From NCBI RefSeq assembly GCF_016599715.1, contig NZ_CP067019.1, positions 2,666,001 through 2,730,000 of the forward strand: a stretch of 64,000 bases of DNA. Reading direction: 5' to 3'. Below, piece by piece: positions 1 through 10,430 of this stretch; position 1 is the first letter of the stretch, and the number at the start of each line of letters is the position of its first letter. Both the position numbers and the translations under genes were made by a program. This stretch comes from Acinetobacter sp. CS-2 (GTDB taxonomy: Bacteria > Pseudomonadota > Gammaproteobacteria > Pseudomonadales > Moraxellaceae). The notes below the pieces were generated by a model. It made no database searches and was not told the origin of the DNA. It saw only the letters and a list, made by a program, of their open reading frames with translations.

Positions 1-930
1 GCTCAGACGCATCAGGATATTTTAGATGCCCTGCATCCCTGGAATGCCCCGATCGTGCTCAAGTTTGAAAATGTCCTCCCGCTACTTCTGGCAGCAGCAG
101 GACTGTTTTTTATCCTGCTGATTTTTATCCACCCCGGTAATATCTGGATTCAGATCAGTCTGATCAGCGGTTTTTTTATGATTTTCTGGGCTTATATTAG
201 TTATGAAGAAAGCAAGCCCATTGATGAAGTCATCGAATATCTGGAACAGCAAAGTATTGCTAAAAAATACAATCTTGCCTTCCAGCAACAGCCGCAACAT
301 TTTTCTGTTCCCCTGCAACCGGTTTTATTTATTGCCCATTTAAAGCGTTTATTTCCGGTCTTTAATCAGGGCAGCATTGCCAATGACTTTCCTTATTACG
401 CCAGCACCCAATGGACCGATGATGAAGGCAAACAGCATCAGGTGATGGTGTTTCAATACCATTATGTCAATGAAATCCGGATTCGTAATAAAGACGGCAA
501 TGAAGTACAGGTGAGTGAAGTACACAAAGATTTATGGGGTGTATTTGTTTTTGATGTGGAAGTACACGGTGTGGCAGTCACTACGGCCAACAAGGAGTTT
601 TATTATCCTTACAGTTTTCCGTGGCATACCAGTGATATTCAAGTCAACCAGAAACTGAATATTTTTGGTAGCGATGAAATGCAGATGGCAAAACTGCTCA
701 CGCCTGCATTTGTGTTGAGGCTCGATGAATTTTTTGCCCAGCGTCAAGGCGATTTAATTTTCCATCCTGATAGCCATATCTTATGTTTTTTAGGACCGGC
801 CGATTTATTTCATATTTCAAGCCGGGCAAAAAATATTCACGATATTTCTGCATTACGTGGACACTTGCGTACTTTTAAACTACCGTATCTGGAAAGTTTA
901 CAGCGTGATTTAACGCAGTTTTTAAAATAA
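1..930 (+). CDS. Partial membrane protein, function unknown, upstream of a LemA-family gene
   Basis: The reading frame is open from base 1, so the true start lies left of the window. The visible 309 codons hold two adjacent hydrophobic helices near the start (around LLLAAAGLFFILLIFI and ISLISGFFMIFWAYISY), then a long soluble domain. The next gene, a LemA-family protein, follows after only 29 bases on the same strand, so the two are probably co-transcribed. LemA genes are often paired with a DUF3137-type membrane protein. The layout here (helical hairpin, then soluble domain) fits that, but I cannot confirm the family. An internal GTG at 55 is open in frame but is not a convincing start. Function unknown. 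Confidence 0.75.
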   Translation, partial: AQTHQDILDALHPWNAPIVLKFENVLPLLLAAAGLFFILLIFIHPGNIWIQISLISGFFMIFWAYISYEESKPIDEVIEYLEQQSIAKKYNLAFQQQPQHFSVPLQPVLFIAHLKRLFPVFNQGSIANDFPYYASTQWTDDEGKQHQVMVFQYHYVNEIRIRNKDGNEVQVSEVHKDLWGVFVFDVEVHGVAVTTANKEFYYPYSFPWHTSDIQVNQKLNIFGSDEMQMAKLLTPAFVLRLDEFFAQRQGDLIFHPDSHILCFLGPADLFHISSRAKNIHDISALRGHLRTFKLPYLESLQRDLTQFLK

Positions 931-959
931 CAATCTTGTAAATATTTGGGGACAAATAA

Positions 960-1526
960 ATGGGGTTATTGATTTTTTTATTGTTGATTATTGCCGTGAT
1001 TGTAGCCTGTATCATGATTCGCAATAATATTGTGCGTCATCACAATGCTTCTATTCGTTCTTGGTCAGATGTGGCAACTTATGAGCGTCAGAAGATTAAA
1101 GTTCTGGATGGCTTGCAACCTTTGGTTGAACAATATTCCAATTTTGAACAAGGCACTTTGGAAAAAGTGACCGAACTGCGGCAGAATATTTTAAATCTCA
1201 ATTTAAACAATGCCGATGTTGCCCAGTTGCAACGCGTTGAAAGCCTGAATAAGGAATTAATGCAGAGTCTCAATGTCGTGGTAGAGAACTATCCTGAGCT
1301 GAAAGCCAATGAAATTTATCTAAAAATGATGAATGAAATTGAAGAACAGAATGAAAATGTCGGGGCAGCGATTACCATTTTTAACCGCAATGTTGAACTG
1401 TTTAATAACAATATTCAGATTTTTCCCAATAACATCGTCAATACCCTGTCACTCGGTAAAAAAGCCATTCGCCCCTTCCGCGATCTGGCAGCTACACAGA
1501 GTTTTGACTATCGACCGAATTTTTAA
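960..1526 (+). CDS. LemA family protein
   Basis: The protein has 188 residues: one N-terminal membrane helix (residues about 2-21) followed by an all-helical domain. The segment HHNASIRSWSDVATYERQK matches the LemA pattern of a short juxtamembrane stretch leading into a long antiparallel helical bundle. The C-terminal part with repeated Asn (around NVELFNNNIQIFPNN, then FRDLAATQSF) resembles the LemA ending 'YN..v..fP...ia...gF'. A GGGGA ribosome site sits at 947-951 before the ATG. LemA proteins are membrane-anchored with an unclear role. The gene probably forms a two-gene unit with the preceding open frame. The family assignment comes from recognising the pattern. Confidence 0.75.
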   Translation: MGLLIFLLLIIAVIVACIMIRNNIVRHHNASIRSWSDVATYERQKIKVLDGLQPLVEQYSNFEQGTLEKVTELRQNILNLNLNNADVAQLQRVESLNKELMQSLNVVVENYPELKANEIYLKMMNEIEEQNENVGAAITIFNRNVELFNNNIQIFPNNIVNTLSLGKKAIRPFRDLAATQSFDYRPNF

Positions 1527-1696
1527 GTCGTTAATATTAGAATAAATGAAAACATCGGCATGCAGAAAAGCATCATTTCTACATGCCCATCCGCAAGGCA
1601 AGCACAGCCTCACTTGTAGCTTATTTTCTTCAGCAAAAAAGAATCGCGTTAAAATTCGACAACACTGGCGTTTATGTGCGTAATCAAGGAAAATAG

Positions 1697-2905
<1,209 letters not shown>

Positions 2906-3010
2906 TCTTTCAGTATTTGCGCTGAAGAAAAAGACAAGGTAAATTGCTGAACAAGTTATCTTATTTATCATCATATTGTTGATATACATTTTTTAGTTTA
3001 GGAAATTGAA

Positions 3011-3340
3011 ATGAGCCTTTTTATTTCTACTGCTCACGCAGCAGGTGAAGCTGCACAACAACCAAGTTTGGTAACCAACCTTTTGATGATTGCGGTATTT
3101 GTCGCAATTTTCTATTTCCTGATCTGGCGTCCTCAAGCGAAACGCGCGAAAGAACACCGTACCCTGGTTGAAAGCCTGGGTGTAGGTAGCGAAGTAGTTT
3201 TTGCAGGTGGCCTGATGGGCAAAATCACTAAAATTGAAGGCGATTTTGCAGTGGTTGAACTCAGCCGTGGCGTAGAAGTAAAAATTCAGCGCGCAAGTGT
3301 GATTTCAGTTCTTCCTGAAGGCACATTAAATAATCTCTAA
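3011..3340 (+). CDS. yajC: Preprotein translocase accessory subunit YajC
   Basis: YajC is a small inner-membrane partner of SecD-SecF and the SecYEG channel. This one has 109 residues with one membrane helix (about 24-42, NLLMIAVFVAIFYFLIWRP) followed by the family motif RPQAKRAKEHRTLVESL and a small beta-rich cytoplasmic domain (GSEVVFAGGLMGKI). A GGAAAT ribosome site precedes the ATG. It sits between tgt and secD, the normal order, with a terminator-like hairpin separating it from secD. Confidence 0.96.
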   Translation: MSLFISTAHAAGEAAQQPSLVTNLLMIAVFVAIFYFLIWRPQAKRAKEHRTLVESLGVGSEVVFAGGLMGKITKIEGDFAVVELSRGVEVKIQRASVISVLPEGTLNNL

Positions 3341-3348
3341 TCAAAATT

Positions 3349-3372
3349 AGTCGTGCCCTAGCACGACTTTTT
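3349..3372 (+). terminator. Terminator-like hairpin between yajC and secD
   Basis: AGTCGTGC (3349-3356), loop CCTA, GCACGACT (3361-3368), then a run of Ts ending at about 3372. It is a perfect 8-bp stem with a T-run, inside what is usually treated as one operon. It ends about 20 bases before the secD ATG and may attenuate transcription into secD. Confidence 0.65.
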
Positions 3373-3391
3373 CATTTTAAGAAGAAAACAG

Positions 3392-5293
3392 ATGCGTTAC
3401 CCAGCATGGAAATATCTGCTGATCCTTGTGGTTTTGGTGATCAGCACATTATACGCGCTGCCTAGTTTGTACCCCGATGAACCTGCTGTTCAAATTTCCG
3501 GTGCCAAAGCCGGCACCCAAATTGACCAGAGCATCGTACAAAAAGCAGAGCAATTATTACAAAGTGAAAAAATTTCAAGCCATGACAACAGCTTTAGCAA
3601 TAATGCTGCCCTTTTACGTCTCGACTCCTCTGAAGCACAGTTAAAAGCCAAAGAAGTATTGCGTCGCGGATTGGGTGATAATTATGTTGTTGCCTTGAAC
3701 CTTGCCCCAACCACACCTGAATGGCTGCAAAAAATTGGTGCCAAACCAATGAAACTGGGTCTGGATTTACGTGGTGGTGTGCACTTCCTGCTTGAAGTGG
3801 ATATGGACAAGGCCATCAGTCAGCGTATGGAAACATCGGCGACTGATCTGCGTCGTCAATTGCGTGACAACAAGCTAAAATTCAACAGCCTGTCATTGAA
3901 TAACAATACCATTACCGTTCAGTTTGCCAATAACGGTGACCGTGAAGCTGTGATGGATTTCTTGCGTCGTAATGGCAATGAATTCAACCAGCAGGCAATT
4001 GCCTCTGAGTCCGGTTCAACTTTACGTCTGAACTATACCGACGTGCGCAAGCAGGAAATTCAGTCTTATGCCGTTAACCAGAACTTAACCACTTTACGTA
4101 ACCGTATTAACGAGTTAGGTGTAGCGGAAGCATTGGTTCAAACTCAAGGCAGCAACCGTATTGTAGTTGAACTTCCGGGTGTTCAGGACACTGCTGAAGC
4201 GAAACGCGTCTTGGGCCGTACAGCCAACCTGGAATTCCGTCTGGTTTCCGATTTGAATGACCAGTACATCGATCCGTATACTGGAAAGTCTACAGCTCAG
4301 GCCCTACCTCCGGGTACTGAAGTTTTTGCTTATGAATCATTGGATAGCGGTCGTGAGTTATTGCTCAACCGTAACCGAATTCTGACCGGTGAACGTGTTC
4401 AGAATGCCTCTAGCGGCTTTAGCCAGGATACTGGCGGTGCTGAAGTAAATATTACTTTGGACAGCGCTGGCGGTAAGTTAATGGCAGATGCCACCCGTAA
4501 TGCGGTTGGTAAACGTATGGCGGTATTGTTCATCGAGAACAAGCAAAAGATCAGCTATGTGCCTGATCCTGTGACGGGTGCGCAAACCGAAGTTCGTACT
4601 CCTTATGCTGAGTCAGTCATCATTAACGCTGCAACCATTCAGGCGGTATTAGGTTCCCAGTTCCGTATTACCGGTCTGGATTCACCACAGGAAGCGGCTG
4701 AACTTGCCTTGATGCTTCGTGCTGGTGCACTGGCTGCGCCGATGTATTTTGTTGAAGAACGTGTGGTTGGTCCGAGCCTGGGTCAGGAAAATATTGACAA
4801 AGGTGTGTTATCGACTCAAATCGGCTTCCTTCTGGTGGCGATCTGGATGGTGGTGTTCTTCCGTCTGTTCGGTGTAATTGCCAACTTTGCACTGGTATTT
4901 AACCTGGCTATGATCCTGACCGTCATGTCATGGATTGGCGCTTCCCTCACCCTTCCAGGTATTGCCGGTATCGTGATTACCATTGGTATGGCGGTCGATG
5001 CCAACGTACTGATCTGTGAGCGAATACGGGAAGAAATGAAATGGGGGGCCTCGCCCAAACAGGCGATTGTCGCCGGTTATGATCGGGCCTATAACACCAT
5101 TTTTGACTCGAACTTAACTACCTTCCTGGTTGCGTTCATTCTGTTTGCCATTGGTACAGGTCCGATTAAGGGCTTCGCGGTGACATTAATGATCGGTATT
5201 GTCTGCTCGATGTTTACAGCCATTACGGTAACACGTGCCATCGTACAGCTTATTTATGGCAAAAAACGTAACTTGAAAAAGTTGAGCATTTAG
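3392..5293 (+). CDS. secD: Protein translocase subunit SecD
   Basis: SecD works with SecF, using the proton gradient to complete protein export through SecYEG. The protein has 633 residues: N-terminal helix (about 6-24), a large periplasmic region starting with the conserved KLGLDLRGGVHFLLEVD segment (about 122-138), and a C-terminal block of five helices (from about 470) with GIAGIVITIGMAVDANVLICERIREE, the SecD/SecF membrane signature. It is followed after 10 bases by secF. Length and order are normal for gammaproteobacteria. Confidence 0.97.
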   Translation: MRYPAWKYLLILVVLVISTLYALPSLYPDEPAVQISGAKAGTQIDQSIVQKAEQLLQSEKISSHDNSFSNNAALLRLDSSEAQLKAKEVLRRGLGDNYVVALNLAPTTPEWLQKIGAKPMKLGLDLRGGVHFLLEVDMDKAISQRMETSATDLRRQLRDNKLKFNSLSLNNNTITVQFANNGDREAVMDFLRRNGNEFNQQAIASESGSTLRLNYTDVRKQEIQSYAVNQNLTTLRNRINELGVAEALVQTQGSNRIVVELPGVQDTAEAKRVLGRTANLEFRLVSDLNDQYIDPYTGKSTAQALPPGTEVFAYESLDSGRELLLNRNRILTGERVQNASSGFSQDTGGAEVNITLDSAGGKLMADATRNAVGKRMAVLFIENKQKISYVPDPVTGAQTEVRTPYAESVIINAATIQAVLGSQFRITGLDSPQEAAELALMLRAGALAAPMYFVEERVVGPSLGQENIDKGVLSTQIGFLLVAIWMVVFFRLFGVIANFALVFNLAMILTVMSWIGASLTLPGIAGIVITIGMAVDANVLICERIREEMKWGASPKQAIVAGYDRAYNTIFDSNLTTFLVAFILFAIGTGPIKGFAVTLMIGIVCSMFTAITVTRAIVQLIYGKKRNLKKLSI

Positions 5294-5303
5294 GAGATCG
5301 AAG

Positions 5304-6272
5304 ATGACTGATATGACTCAACCGAAAAAGAAATACGGTCGCCCGGATGATGAGCGCATCATTGACTTTATGAAGATTGCCAAACCTGCGGCAATCATCT
5401 CTATTCTTTTAACTTTGGCCAGTATTTTCTTTATTGCCACCAAAGGTCTAAACCTCGGTCTGGACTTTACTGGCGGTGTTTCTGCCGAGCTGAACTATAA
5501 ACAACCGGCCAATCAGGTCGAAGTTATTCAAGCTTTGAACCAGGCCGGTTTTAAAGATGCTGTGGTACAAACCCTCGGCAGTAACAAAGACCTCTTGGTT
5601 CGTATGCCTGTTCAGGACATTGAAGTAGAAGATCTGAATAACGCCATCACCAAAGCGGCACAATTACCGAATAACCCTGCTGAGGTCCACAAAGTGGATT
5701 CTGTCGGTGGACAGGTCGGTAACGAGCTGTATATTCGTTCGGCAGGTGCCGTAGCCTTGGCGTTACTGCTCATGCTGGTTTACGTGACCATTCGTTTTGA
5801 ATTCAAGCTGGCGGTAGGTGCGGTGCTTTCGTTATTCCATGACATCATTGTCACCATTGGTATTTTTGCCATGATGCAATGGCCGTTTGATTTAACCGTA
5901 CTGGCAGCTATACTTGCGCTGTTAGGTTTCTCGTTAAACGATAACATTGTGGTATCCGACCGTATCCGTGAAAATTTCCGCAAGATTCGCGGTGCCTCGC
6001 CAGTTGAAATCGTCAATATCGCGTTGACTGAAACCTTACGTCGGACCATCCACACCTCCATGACCTTATTGCTGGTCGTTGTCGCGATGATGTTCCTGGG
6101 CGGTGAAGGTCTGCACTGGTTCTCGATTGCGATGTTTATTGGTGTATTTGTCGGTACCTATTCTTCAATTTATATTGGTACTGCATTTGCCTTATGGCGT
6201 GGCCTGAACCGTCAGGACTTTATTGTACAGGTGAAACCTGAATTTGATGAGGAACAGGAAATTCCAAAGTAA
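5304..6272 (+). CDS. secF: Protein translocase subunit SecF
   Basis: SecF is the second half of the SecDF complex. The protein has 322 residues. A first helix (about 28-48) is followed by NLGLDFTGGVSAEL, the conserved P1 start, and by a C-terminal membrane block including LALLGFSLNDNIVVSDRIREN, the SecF counterpart of the SecD signature. GGAGAT lies 5' of the ATG. The gene is the last of the block and is followed by a strong terminator at 6298-6327. Confidence 0.97.
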   Translation: MTDMTQPKKKYGRPDDERIIDFMKIAKPAAIISILLTLASIFFIATKGLNLGLDFTGGVSAELNYKQPANQVEVIQALNQAGFKDAVVQTLGSNKDLLVRMPVQDIEVEDLNNAITKAAQLPNNPAEVHKVDSVGGQVGNELYIRSAGAVALALLLMLVYVTIRFEFKLAVGAVLSLFHDIIVTIGIFAMMQWPFDLTVLAAILALLGFSLNDNIVVSDRIRENFRKIRGASPVEIVNIALTETLRRTIHTSMTLLLVVVAMMFLGGEGLHWFSIAMFIGVFVGTYSSIYIGTAFALWRGLNRQDFIVQVKPEFDEEQEIPK

Positions 6273-6297
6273 TTTCTGTGCTTTCTTTAAATTCGAT

Positions 6298-6327
6298 AAA
6301 AAAGCCCATCATCTGATGGGCTTTTTT
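6298..6327. terminator. Bidirectional terminator between secF and the convergent APE operon
   Basis: An A-run, GCCCATC (6304-6310), loop ATCT, GATGGGC (6315-6321) and a T-run give a strong stem with T-tracts in both directions. It ends secF on the plus strand and probably the long minus-strand operon arriving from the right. Confidence 0.85.
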
Positions 6328-6391
6328 ATGCAGGTCAAAAATATAAAATGCTGTACGAGATCTGAAATTTTATCAGTGTAAATGCACAAGC

Positions 6392-6826
6392 TTATAGTTT
6401 TGCAAGATCACCTTTTAAGGCTACACCGGCAACCGCAGTTCCTTTGGCACATTGGTAAGTGGTGGTACTGCGGGTTTCGTTTGCTTTATAGTAGCTCACA
6501 ATATTGGTGACAGCATTGGCACCCTTTGCCTTGGCAGTGTTCTGGAACTGGATTAAAGCGGAACGTAAAACATGATCGCATGAGCTTTCAGCAGACTTGG
6601 CAAAACCATTGGTTTTTTTATTGCTCACTAAACCTTTTTGAATGACTTTTCCACCTGCACGTGTACCCGCCAAGTAAAACTTAACCGAACCGTCCAGCGT
6701 ACCGTCAGCAACGGCACGACTCACCGCTTCCTGAAAGTTGAAGTCATGCATTTGGTCTGCAGCTTGAGCTGAAACCACTCCACCCAAACACAATGCAGCT
6801 GTAAGTGTTAATTTCTTCATCAACAT
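6392..6826 (-). CDS. Small secreted protein of unknown function at the end of the APE operon
   Basis: The protein has 144 residues with a clear signal peptide (KKLTLTAALCLGGVVSAQA, cleavage after AQA) and two later cysteines (in SSCDHVLRS and TYQCAKGT) that could form a disulfide. The mature part includes GANAVTNIVSYYK, a phrase I recall from secreted proteins often mislabelled 'excinuclease ATPase subunit'; nothing here suggests an ATPase or DNA repair. GAGGG at 6833-6837 precedes the ATG. It begins 20 bases after the preceding ketosynthase gene on the same strand, with the terminator at 6298-6327 beyond it, so it is probably co-transcribed with the pathway. A periplasmic role in handling the product is a guess. 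Confidence 0.7.
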   Translation of the reverse strand: MLMKKLTLTAALCLGGVVSAQAADQMHDFNFQEAVSRAVADGTLDGSVKFYLAGTRAGGKVIQKGLVSNKKTNGFAKSAESSCDHVLRSALIQFQNTAKAKGANAVTNIVSYYKANETRSTTTYQCAKGTAVAGVALKGDLAKL

Positions 6827-6846
6827 GATGTACCCTCTAGTTGTTG

Positions 6847-8067
6847 TTAGACACGTTTAAAAATCAGGGAGGTATTAATTCCTCCAAAAGCAAAATTGTT
6901 ACTCATAACTATGTCGGCATGCATATTTCTTGACTGTTTAACAATGTAATCCAGATCGCCACAGGCCGCATCAATTTCATCCAGATTTAATGTCGGTATA
7001 AACTGGCTACGCTGCATCATTTCAATACTGAGCCAGGCTTCAATTGCTCCACAAGCTCCCAAAGTATGGCCAAAATAGCTTTTTAAAGAGCTGATCGGTT
7101 TTTTACCTAGTACACGTGCTGTAGCCTGAGTTTCCGCAATATCCCCTTGATCGGTGGATGTCCCATGCGCATTCACATAGTCAATCCGGTCTGCTGCAAT
7201 TTGCGCATCTGACAGAGCCAGCTGGATACAGCGTCCCATCATTTCAGCATCTGGACGAGTGACATGCTGACCATCGGTGTTGCTGCCGTAACCGATGATT
7301 TCTGCATAAATTTTGGCACCGCGTGCTTGGGCATGTTGATATTCTTCCAGAATTAAACAGCCTGCGCCTTCACCCACCACCAGGCCATCACGTTTGCTAT
7401 CGAATGGACGCGGTGTTTTTTCCGGATGTTCATTTTGGCTACTGGTCGCCATCAGCACATCAAACACCGCAGAACCTGCGGCACTGAGTTCCTCGGCACC
7501 CCCTGCCAGCATCACAGTCTGCTTGCCATATTTAATGGCTTCATAGGCCTGACCGATCGCCATAGAACCTGAAGTACAGGCACTGGATGTCGGTAAAGTT
7601 AAACCTTTCAAGCCAAAATAAACGGTCATGTTGACGGCACTGGTATGCGACATCATGCGGATATACGTGGTCGCATTCAGCTTGTTCATGTTGTTATCAA
7701 TCAACATGCTGCCAAACTCGCCAATTGCATCGACACTGCCGGCAGATGAACCGAAGGCCACACCAGTTTGACCACTGTTTAAAATCGGGTCATTTAACAG
7801 ACCGGCATCTTCCAAGGCTTTTTCAGCACAGACCGTTGACATCAGGGCCACCCGACCCATGCCGCGGGTCACTTTACGGTTAAAATGCTTGGGAATGGTA
7901 TAGGATTCGACCGGACCACCCAGTTTGCTGCGCAAGTCGGTATACACTTCCCAGTCCGGCATGTAACGAATGCCACTTTTGCCCTGTTCAAATTGTGCAA
8001 ATACCTGATCTGCCGTTTCACCTAAAGAGGTGATTCCGGCCATGCCCGTCACTACCACACGTTTCAT
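6847..8067 (-). CDS. Beta-ketoacyl-ACP synthase (KAS II/FabF type), APE pathway
   Basis: This is a chain-extending ketosynthase of about 406 residues. The catalytic triad is complete: Cys in TSSACTSGSMA, His in VNAHGTSTDQGD and His in KSYFGHTLGACGA. The start is the ATG at 8067, overlapping the stop of the ketoreductase gene (TGATG); a TTG at 8070 is less likely. It is the last enzyme gene of the operon and should elongate the polyene on the acyl carrier proteins, probably with the second ketosynthase or the ketosynthase-like protein as partner. FabF homology is certain; the pathway assignment rests on the neighbours. In the published APE scheme the terminal ketosynthase is called ApeR, I believe. 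Confidence 0.9.
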   Translation of the reverse strand: MKRVVVTGMAGITSLGETADQVFAQFEQGKSGIRYMPDWEVYTDLRSKLGGPVESYTIPKHFNRKVTRGMGRVALMSTVCAEKALEDAGLLNDPILNSGQTGVAFGSSAGSVDAIGEFGSMLIDNNMNKLNATTYIRMMSHTSAVNMTVYFGLKGLTLPTSSACTSGSMAIGQAYEAIKYGKQTVMLAGGAEELSAAGSAVFDVLMATSSQNEHPEKTPRPFDSKRDGLVVGEGAGCLILEEYQHAQARGAKIYAEIIGYGSNTDGQHVTRPDAEMMGRCIQLALSDAQIAADRIDYVNAHGTSTDQGDIAETQATARVLGKKPISSLKSYFGHTLGACGAIEAWLSIEMMQRSQFIPTLNLDEIDAACGDLDYIVKQSRNMHADIVMSNNFAFGGINTSLIFKRV

Positions 8068-8792
8068 CAAATCAAGCCCCCATTGACCGAAATCACCTGT
8101 CGGGTGATATAGCTGGCATCATCACTGCATAAAAATTTCACCACTTTGGCGACTTCATCAACCTGCCCCATACGTTGTAAGGGAATCATTTTCAGGGCAT
8201 GTTCTTTCACTTCTTCAGTGACCATTTCGGTTTCAATCAAGCCCGGTGCTACACAGTTCACGGTAATTTTGCGTTTTGCCAGTTCCAGTGCCAAAGCTTT
8301 GGTGGCACCAATCAGTCCCGCTTTTGCTGCACTGTAATTGACCTGTCCCCGATTACCCATCAAACCTGAAACCGAAGATAAAGTCACAATGCGGCCGCCC
8401 TGTTTCAGCCGAATCATCGGCATCACCAAAGGTTTAAGTACATTGTAAAAACCGTCCAGTGAGGTCGAAACCACCTCATCCCAGTCGCTATCGGTTAAGG
8501 CCGGAAATGCCGCGTCACGGGTTAAGCCTGCGTTCAATACCACACCATAAAATGCGCCATGCTCGGCAACATCCTGTTCCAGCAATTGCAGCACTTTTTC
8601 ACGTTCATTTACATCAAATAACAGTGCATGGCTGGCTTGACCTAAAGCACGGATTTCTTCAACCACCTGTTCGGCTTCTTGTTGTCTGGAGCGCGCATGG
8701 ACGGTGACATCAAATCCAGCCTGTGCCAGTTGCAAGGCAATGGCTTTACCAATTCCACGGCTTGAGCCTGTTACTAAAATTCGTCTACTCAC
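8067..8792 (-). CDS. 3-oxoacyl-ACP reductase (FabG-like SDR), APE pathway
   Basis: Short-chain dehydrogenase of 241 residues. The NADPH-binding glycine motif is VTGSSRGIGKAIA (residues about 7-19). NAG is in VVLNAGLTRD. The catalytic Ser lies in SSVSGLMGN and Tyr-x3-Lys in YSAAKAGLIGATKALALE, followed by VNCVAPGLIETEM. It would reduce the keto group after each extension step. It starts with GTG overlapping the stop of the dehydratase gene (GTGA), which suggests coupled translation. FabG-type chemistry is well supported; a dedicated role in polyene synthesis is inferred from the operon. Confidence 0.92.
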   Translation of the reverse strand: MSRRILVTGSSRGIGKAIALQLAQAGFDVTVHARSRQQEAEQVVEEIRALGQASHALLFDVNEREKVLQLLEQDVAEHGAFYGVVLNAGLTRDAAFPALTDSDWDEVVSTSLDGFYNVLKPLVMPMIRLKQGGRIVTLSSVSGLMGNRGQVNYSAAKAGLIGATKALALELAKRKITVNCVAPGLIETEMVTEEVKEHALKMIPLQRMGQVDEVAKVVKFLCSDDASYITRQVISVNGGLI

Positions 8793-9226
8793 ACTGTATC
8801 CTTAAGTTCTTCTTTCATTTCTGGCGGCTCAAATACACTCAACATGGCACTAAAGCGATGTTCCCGGTATTCAATTTCACATTGAAACTGCCCCAGCCCC
8901 TCATGTAAATAACCTTGTTCCGCTTTAATCCTGACGGTTTCACCTAAAGCAAAATAAGGCACAGGCAACTGCATTTTACGCGTACCCAATAAAAAACCAA
9001 TTTTAGGCTGCAAACCTGACATTTTCCCTTTATGTCCTGCATAAACACTAATGGTCTGTGCCATCAGTTCAATACTGCTCCAGGTCGGCAAGCCTTCCGC
9101 TTCACAAAACATCAATTCGGGACGAATCACCAGTTCGGCAATGGCAAAATTGTCACTGGCTTCAATCAGATGATCGACAAACACCATCGGCTGTTCATGC
9201 GGGATAAACTGTATTGCATCCATCAT
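8789..9226 (-). CDS. Hotdog-fold 3-hydroxyacyl-ACP dehydratase, APE pathway
   Basis: The protein has 145 residues with a hotdog-like pattern: IQFIPHEQPMVFVDHLIEAS near the start (His and the PM.fvD phrase typical of ApeP/FabA-FabZ-like dehydratases) and the helix LPTWSSIELMAQTISVYAGH (residues about 48-67) with a Glu that fits the catalytic position. It overlaps both neighbouring genes by 4 bases. It should remove water after ketoreduction to leave the conjugated double bonds. A second dehydratase-like domain is fused to the AMP-ligase at 18919-20589, so the operon has two. Confidence 0.82.
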   Translation of the reverse strand: MMDAIQFIPHEQPMVFVDHLIEASDNFAIAELVIRPELMFCEAEGLPTWSSIELMAQTISVYAGHKGKMSGLQPKIGFLLGTRKMQLPVPYFALGETVRIKAEQGYLHEGLGQFQCEIEYREHRFSAMLSVFEPPEMKEELKDTV

Positions 9227-10425
9227 TTCAATTTTGTTCCAAAAATTAGGCTGATATTGCTGCCGCCAAAGGCAAAAGAATTACTCATGACATATTCTAT
9301 CGGTTGTTGCAACTGCGCATTCAGCACATAGTTGGCTTCATCCAGTTCCGGATCAATACTGCCTGAATGATGCAGCGGCAACCAGGACTGATCGGCTAAC
9401 ACCTGCTGGCAAATTACAGCTTCAATAGCTCCAGCGGCTCCCAGACAGTGCCCGGTTTTATGTTTGCTGCTGCTGATCGGTACTTCATATTGCTGGAATA
9501 CCGTCTGCACGGCTTTGATTTCCATGGCATCATTTTGCGGCGTTGCCGTTCCGTGCATATTTAAATAGCCAATCTCACTGGCGCTAATACCCGCCATATC
9601 CAGCGCCTTTTGCATGGCTTCGGCAGCCCCTTTGCCTTCCGGATGCGGTGCAGAAATATGCCAGGCATCCATCGATTCCCCGGCTGACATCAGCATCACA
9701 GGGGCGGTTTCTTTGGACAATAAAAACAGTCCCGCCGCTTCGCCAATATTGATACCATCGCGCTGTGCACCACAGGGCTGACACAGACCATTGGACAGGC
9801 TTTCCAGACTGTGAAAACCATTCAGAGTCAACCGGCACAAGGTATCAACACCACCGACCAGCACCGCATCTGCCAGACCGGCATTAATCAATCGCTGTCC
9901 TGCCGCCATGGCTTTGGCACTGGAAGAACAGGCCGTGGAAATGGTGTATGCCGGACCTTCCCAGCCCAGATACATCTGTAGACCTTTGGCCAGACTACCC
10001 ATTTCCTGTTTATAGTGATTAATTTCAATTTTTCTGTGATGGTTAAAATACTGTTTCAGCAATATTTCATTGTCAGCAATGCCGGAGGTCGATGTGCCCA
10101 GAATAATTGCCAGACGTTTGCGATCAAACTGCGCAGTATAATCTCGGATTTCGCTTTCGATTAAACTTAACGCCGTTAAGGCAAAACGTAGATTACGCGA
10201 ATCGACATCCTGCAGAAATGCGGGAACAGTTTCGATTAAAGGCTGCTGATAGGCGCCTACCCAGACCTGTTTTTCTGGAATAAATCCTGAACGAAGGCTC
10301 AAGGTATTTTGCTGCGTGGTCAGCGCCTGTCTGATCTGTTCAGCGGTATTTCCGAGTGCAGATAGACCGGCACTCAACTGAATGCCGACTGCAGGATATT
10401 GTGTGATTTTATCGCCCATGCTCAT
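9223..10425 (-). CDS. Beta-ketoacyl-ACP synthase (second FabF-type), APE pathway
   Basis: Ketosynthase of 400 residues. Active-site Cys is in TISTACSSSAKAMA, His in LNMHGTATPQND, and Lys/His in SSSKHKTGHCLGAAGA, so the enzyme should be active and not a chain-length factor. The C-terminal SNSFAFGGSNISLIFG is typical. It is translationally coupled to the following dehydratase. Two active ketosynthases plus the truncated ketosynthase-like protein at 22462-23100 match the known APE pattern of several ketosynthase partners. Which one starts and which extends the chain cannot be told from sequence. Confidence 0.9.
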   Translation of the reverse strand: MSMGDKITQYPAVGIQLSAGLSALGNTAEQIRQALTTQQNTLSLRSGFIPEKQVWVGAYQQPLIETVPAFLQDVDSRNLRFALTALSLIESEIRDYTAQFDRKRLAIILGTSTSGIADNEILLKQYFNHHRKIEINHYKQEMGSLAKGLQMYLGWEGPAYTISTACSSSAKAMAAGQRLINAGLADAVLVGGVDTLCRLTLNGFHSLESLSNGLCQPCGAQRDGINIGEAAGLFLLSKETAPVMLMSAGESMDAWHISAPHPEGKGAAEAMQKALDMAGISASEIGYLNMHGTATPQNDAMEIKAVQTVFQQYEVPISSSKHKTGHCLGAAGAIEAVICQQVLADQSWLPLHHSGSIDPELDEANYVLNAQLQQPIEYVMSNSFAFGGSNISLIFGTKLK

Positions 10426-10430
10426 CCCCC

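Noticed and set aside
4816..5058. Open minus-strand frame of 80 codons inside secD
   Set aside because: It is a shadow of the strongly conserved SecD membrane region; no ribosome site and composition follows the codon pattern of secD.
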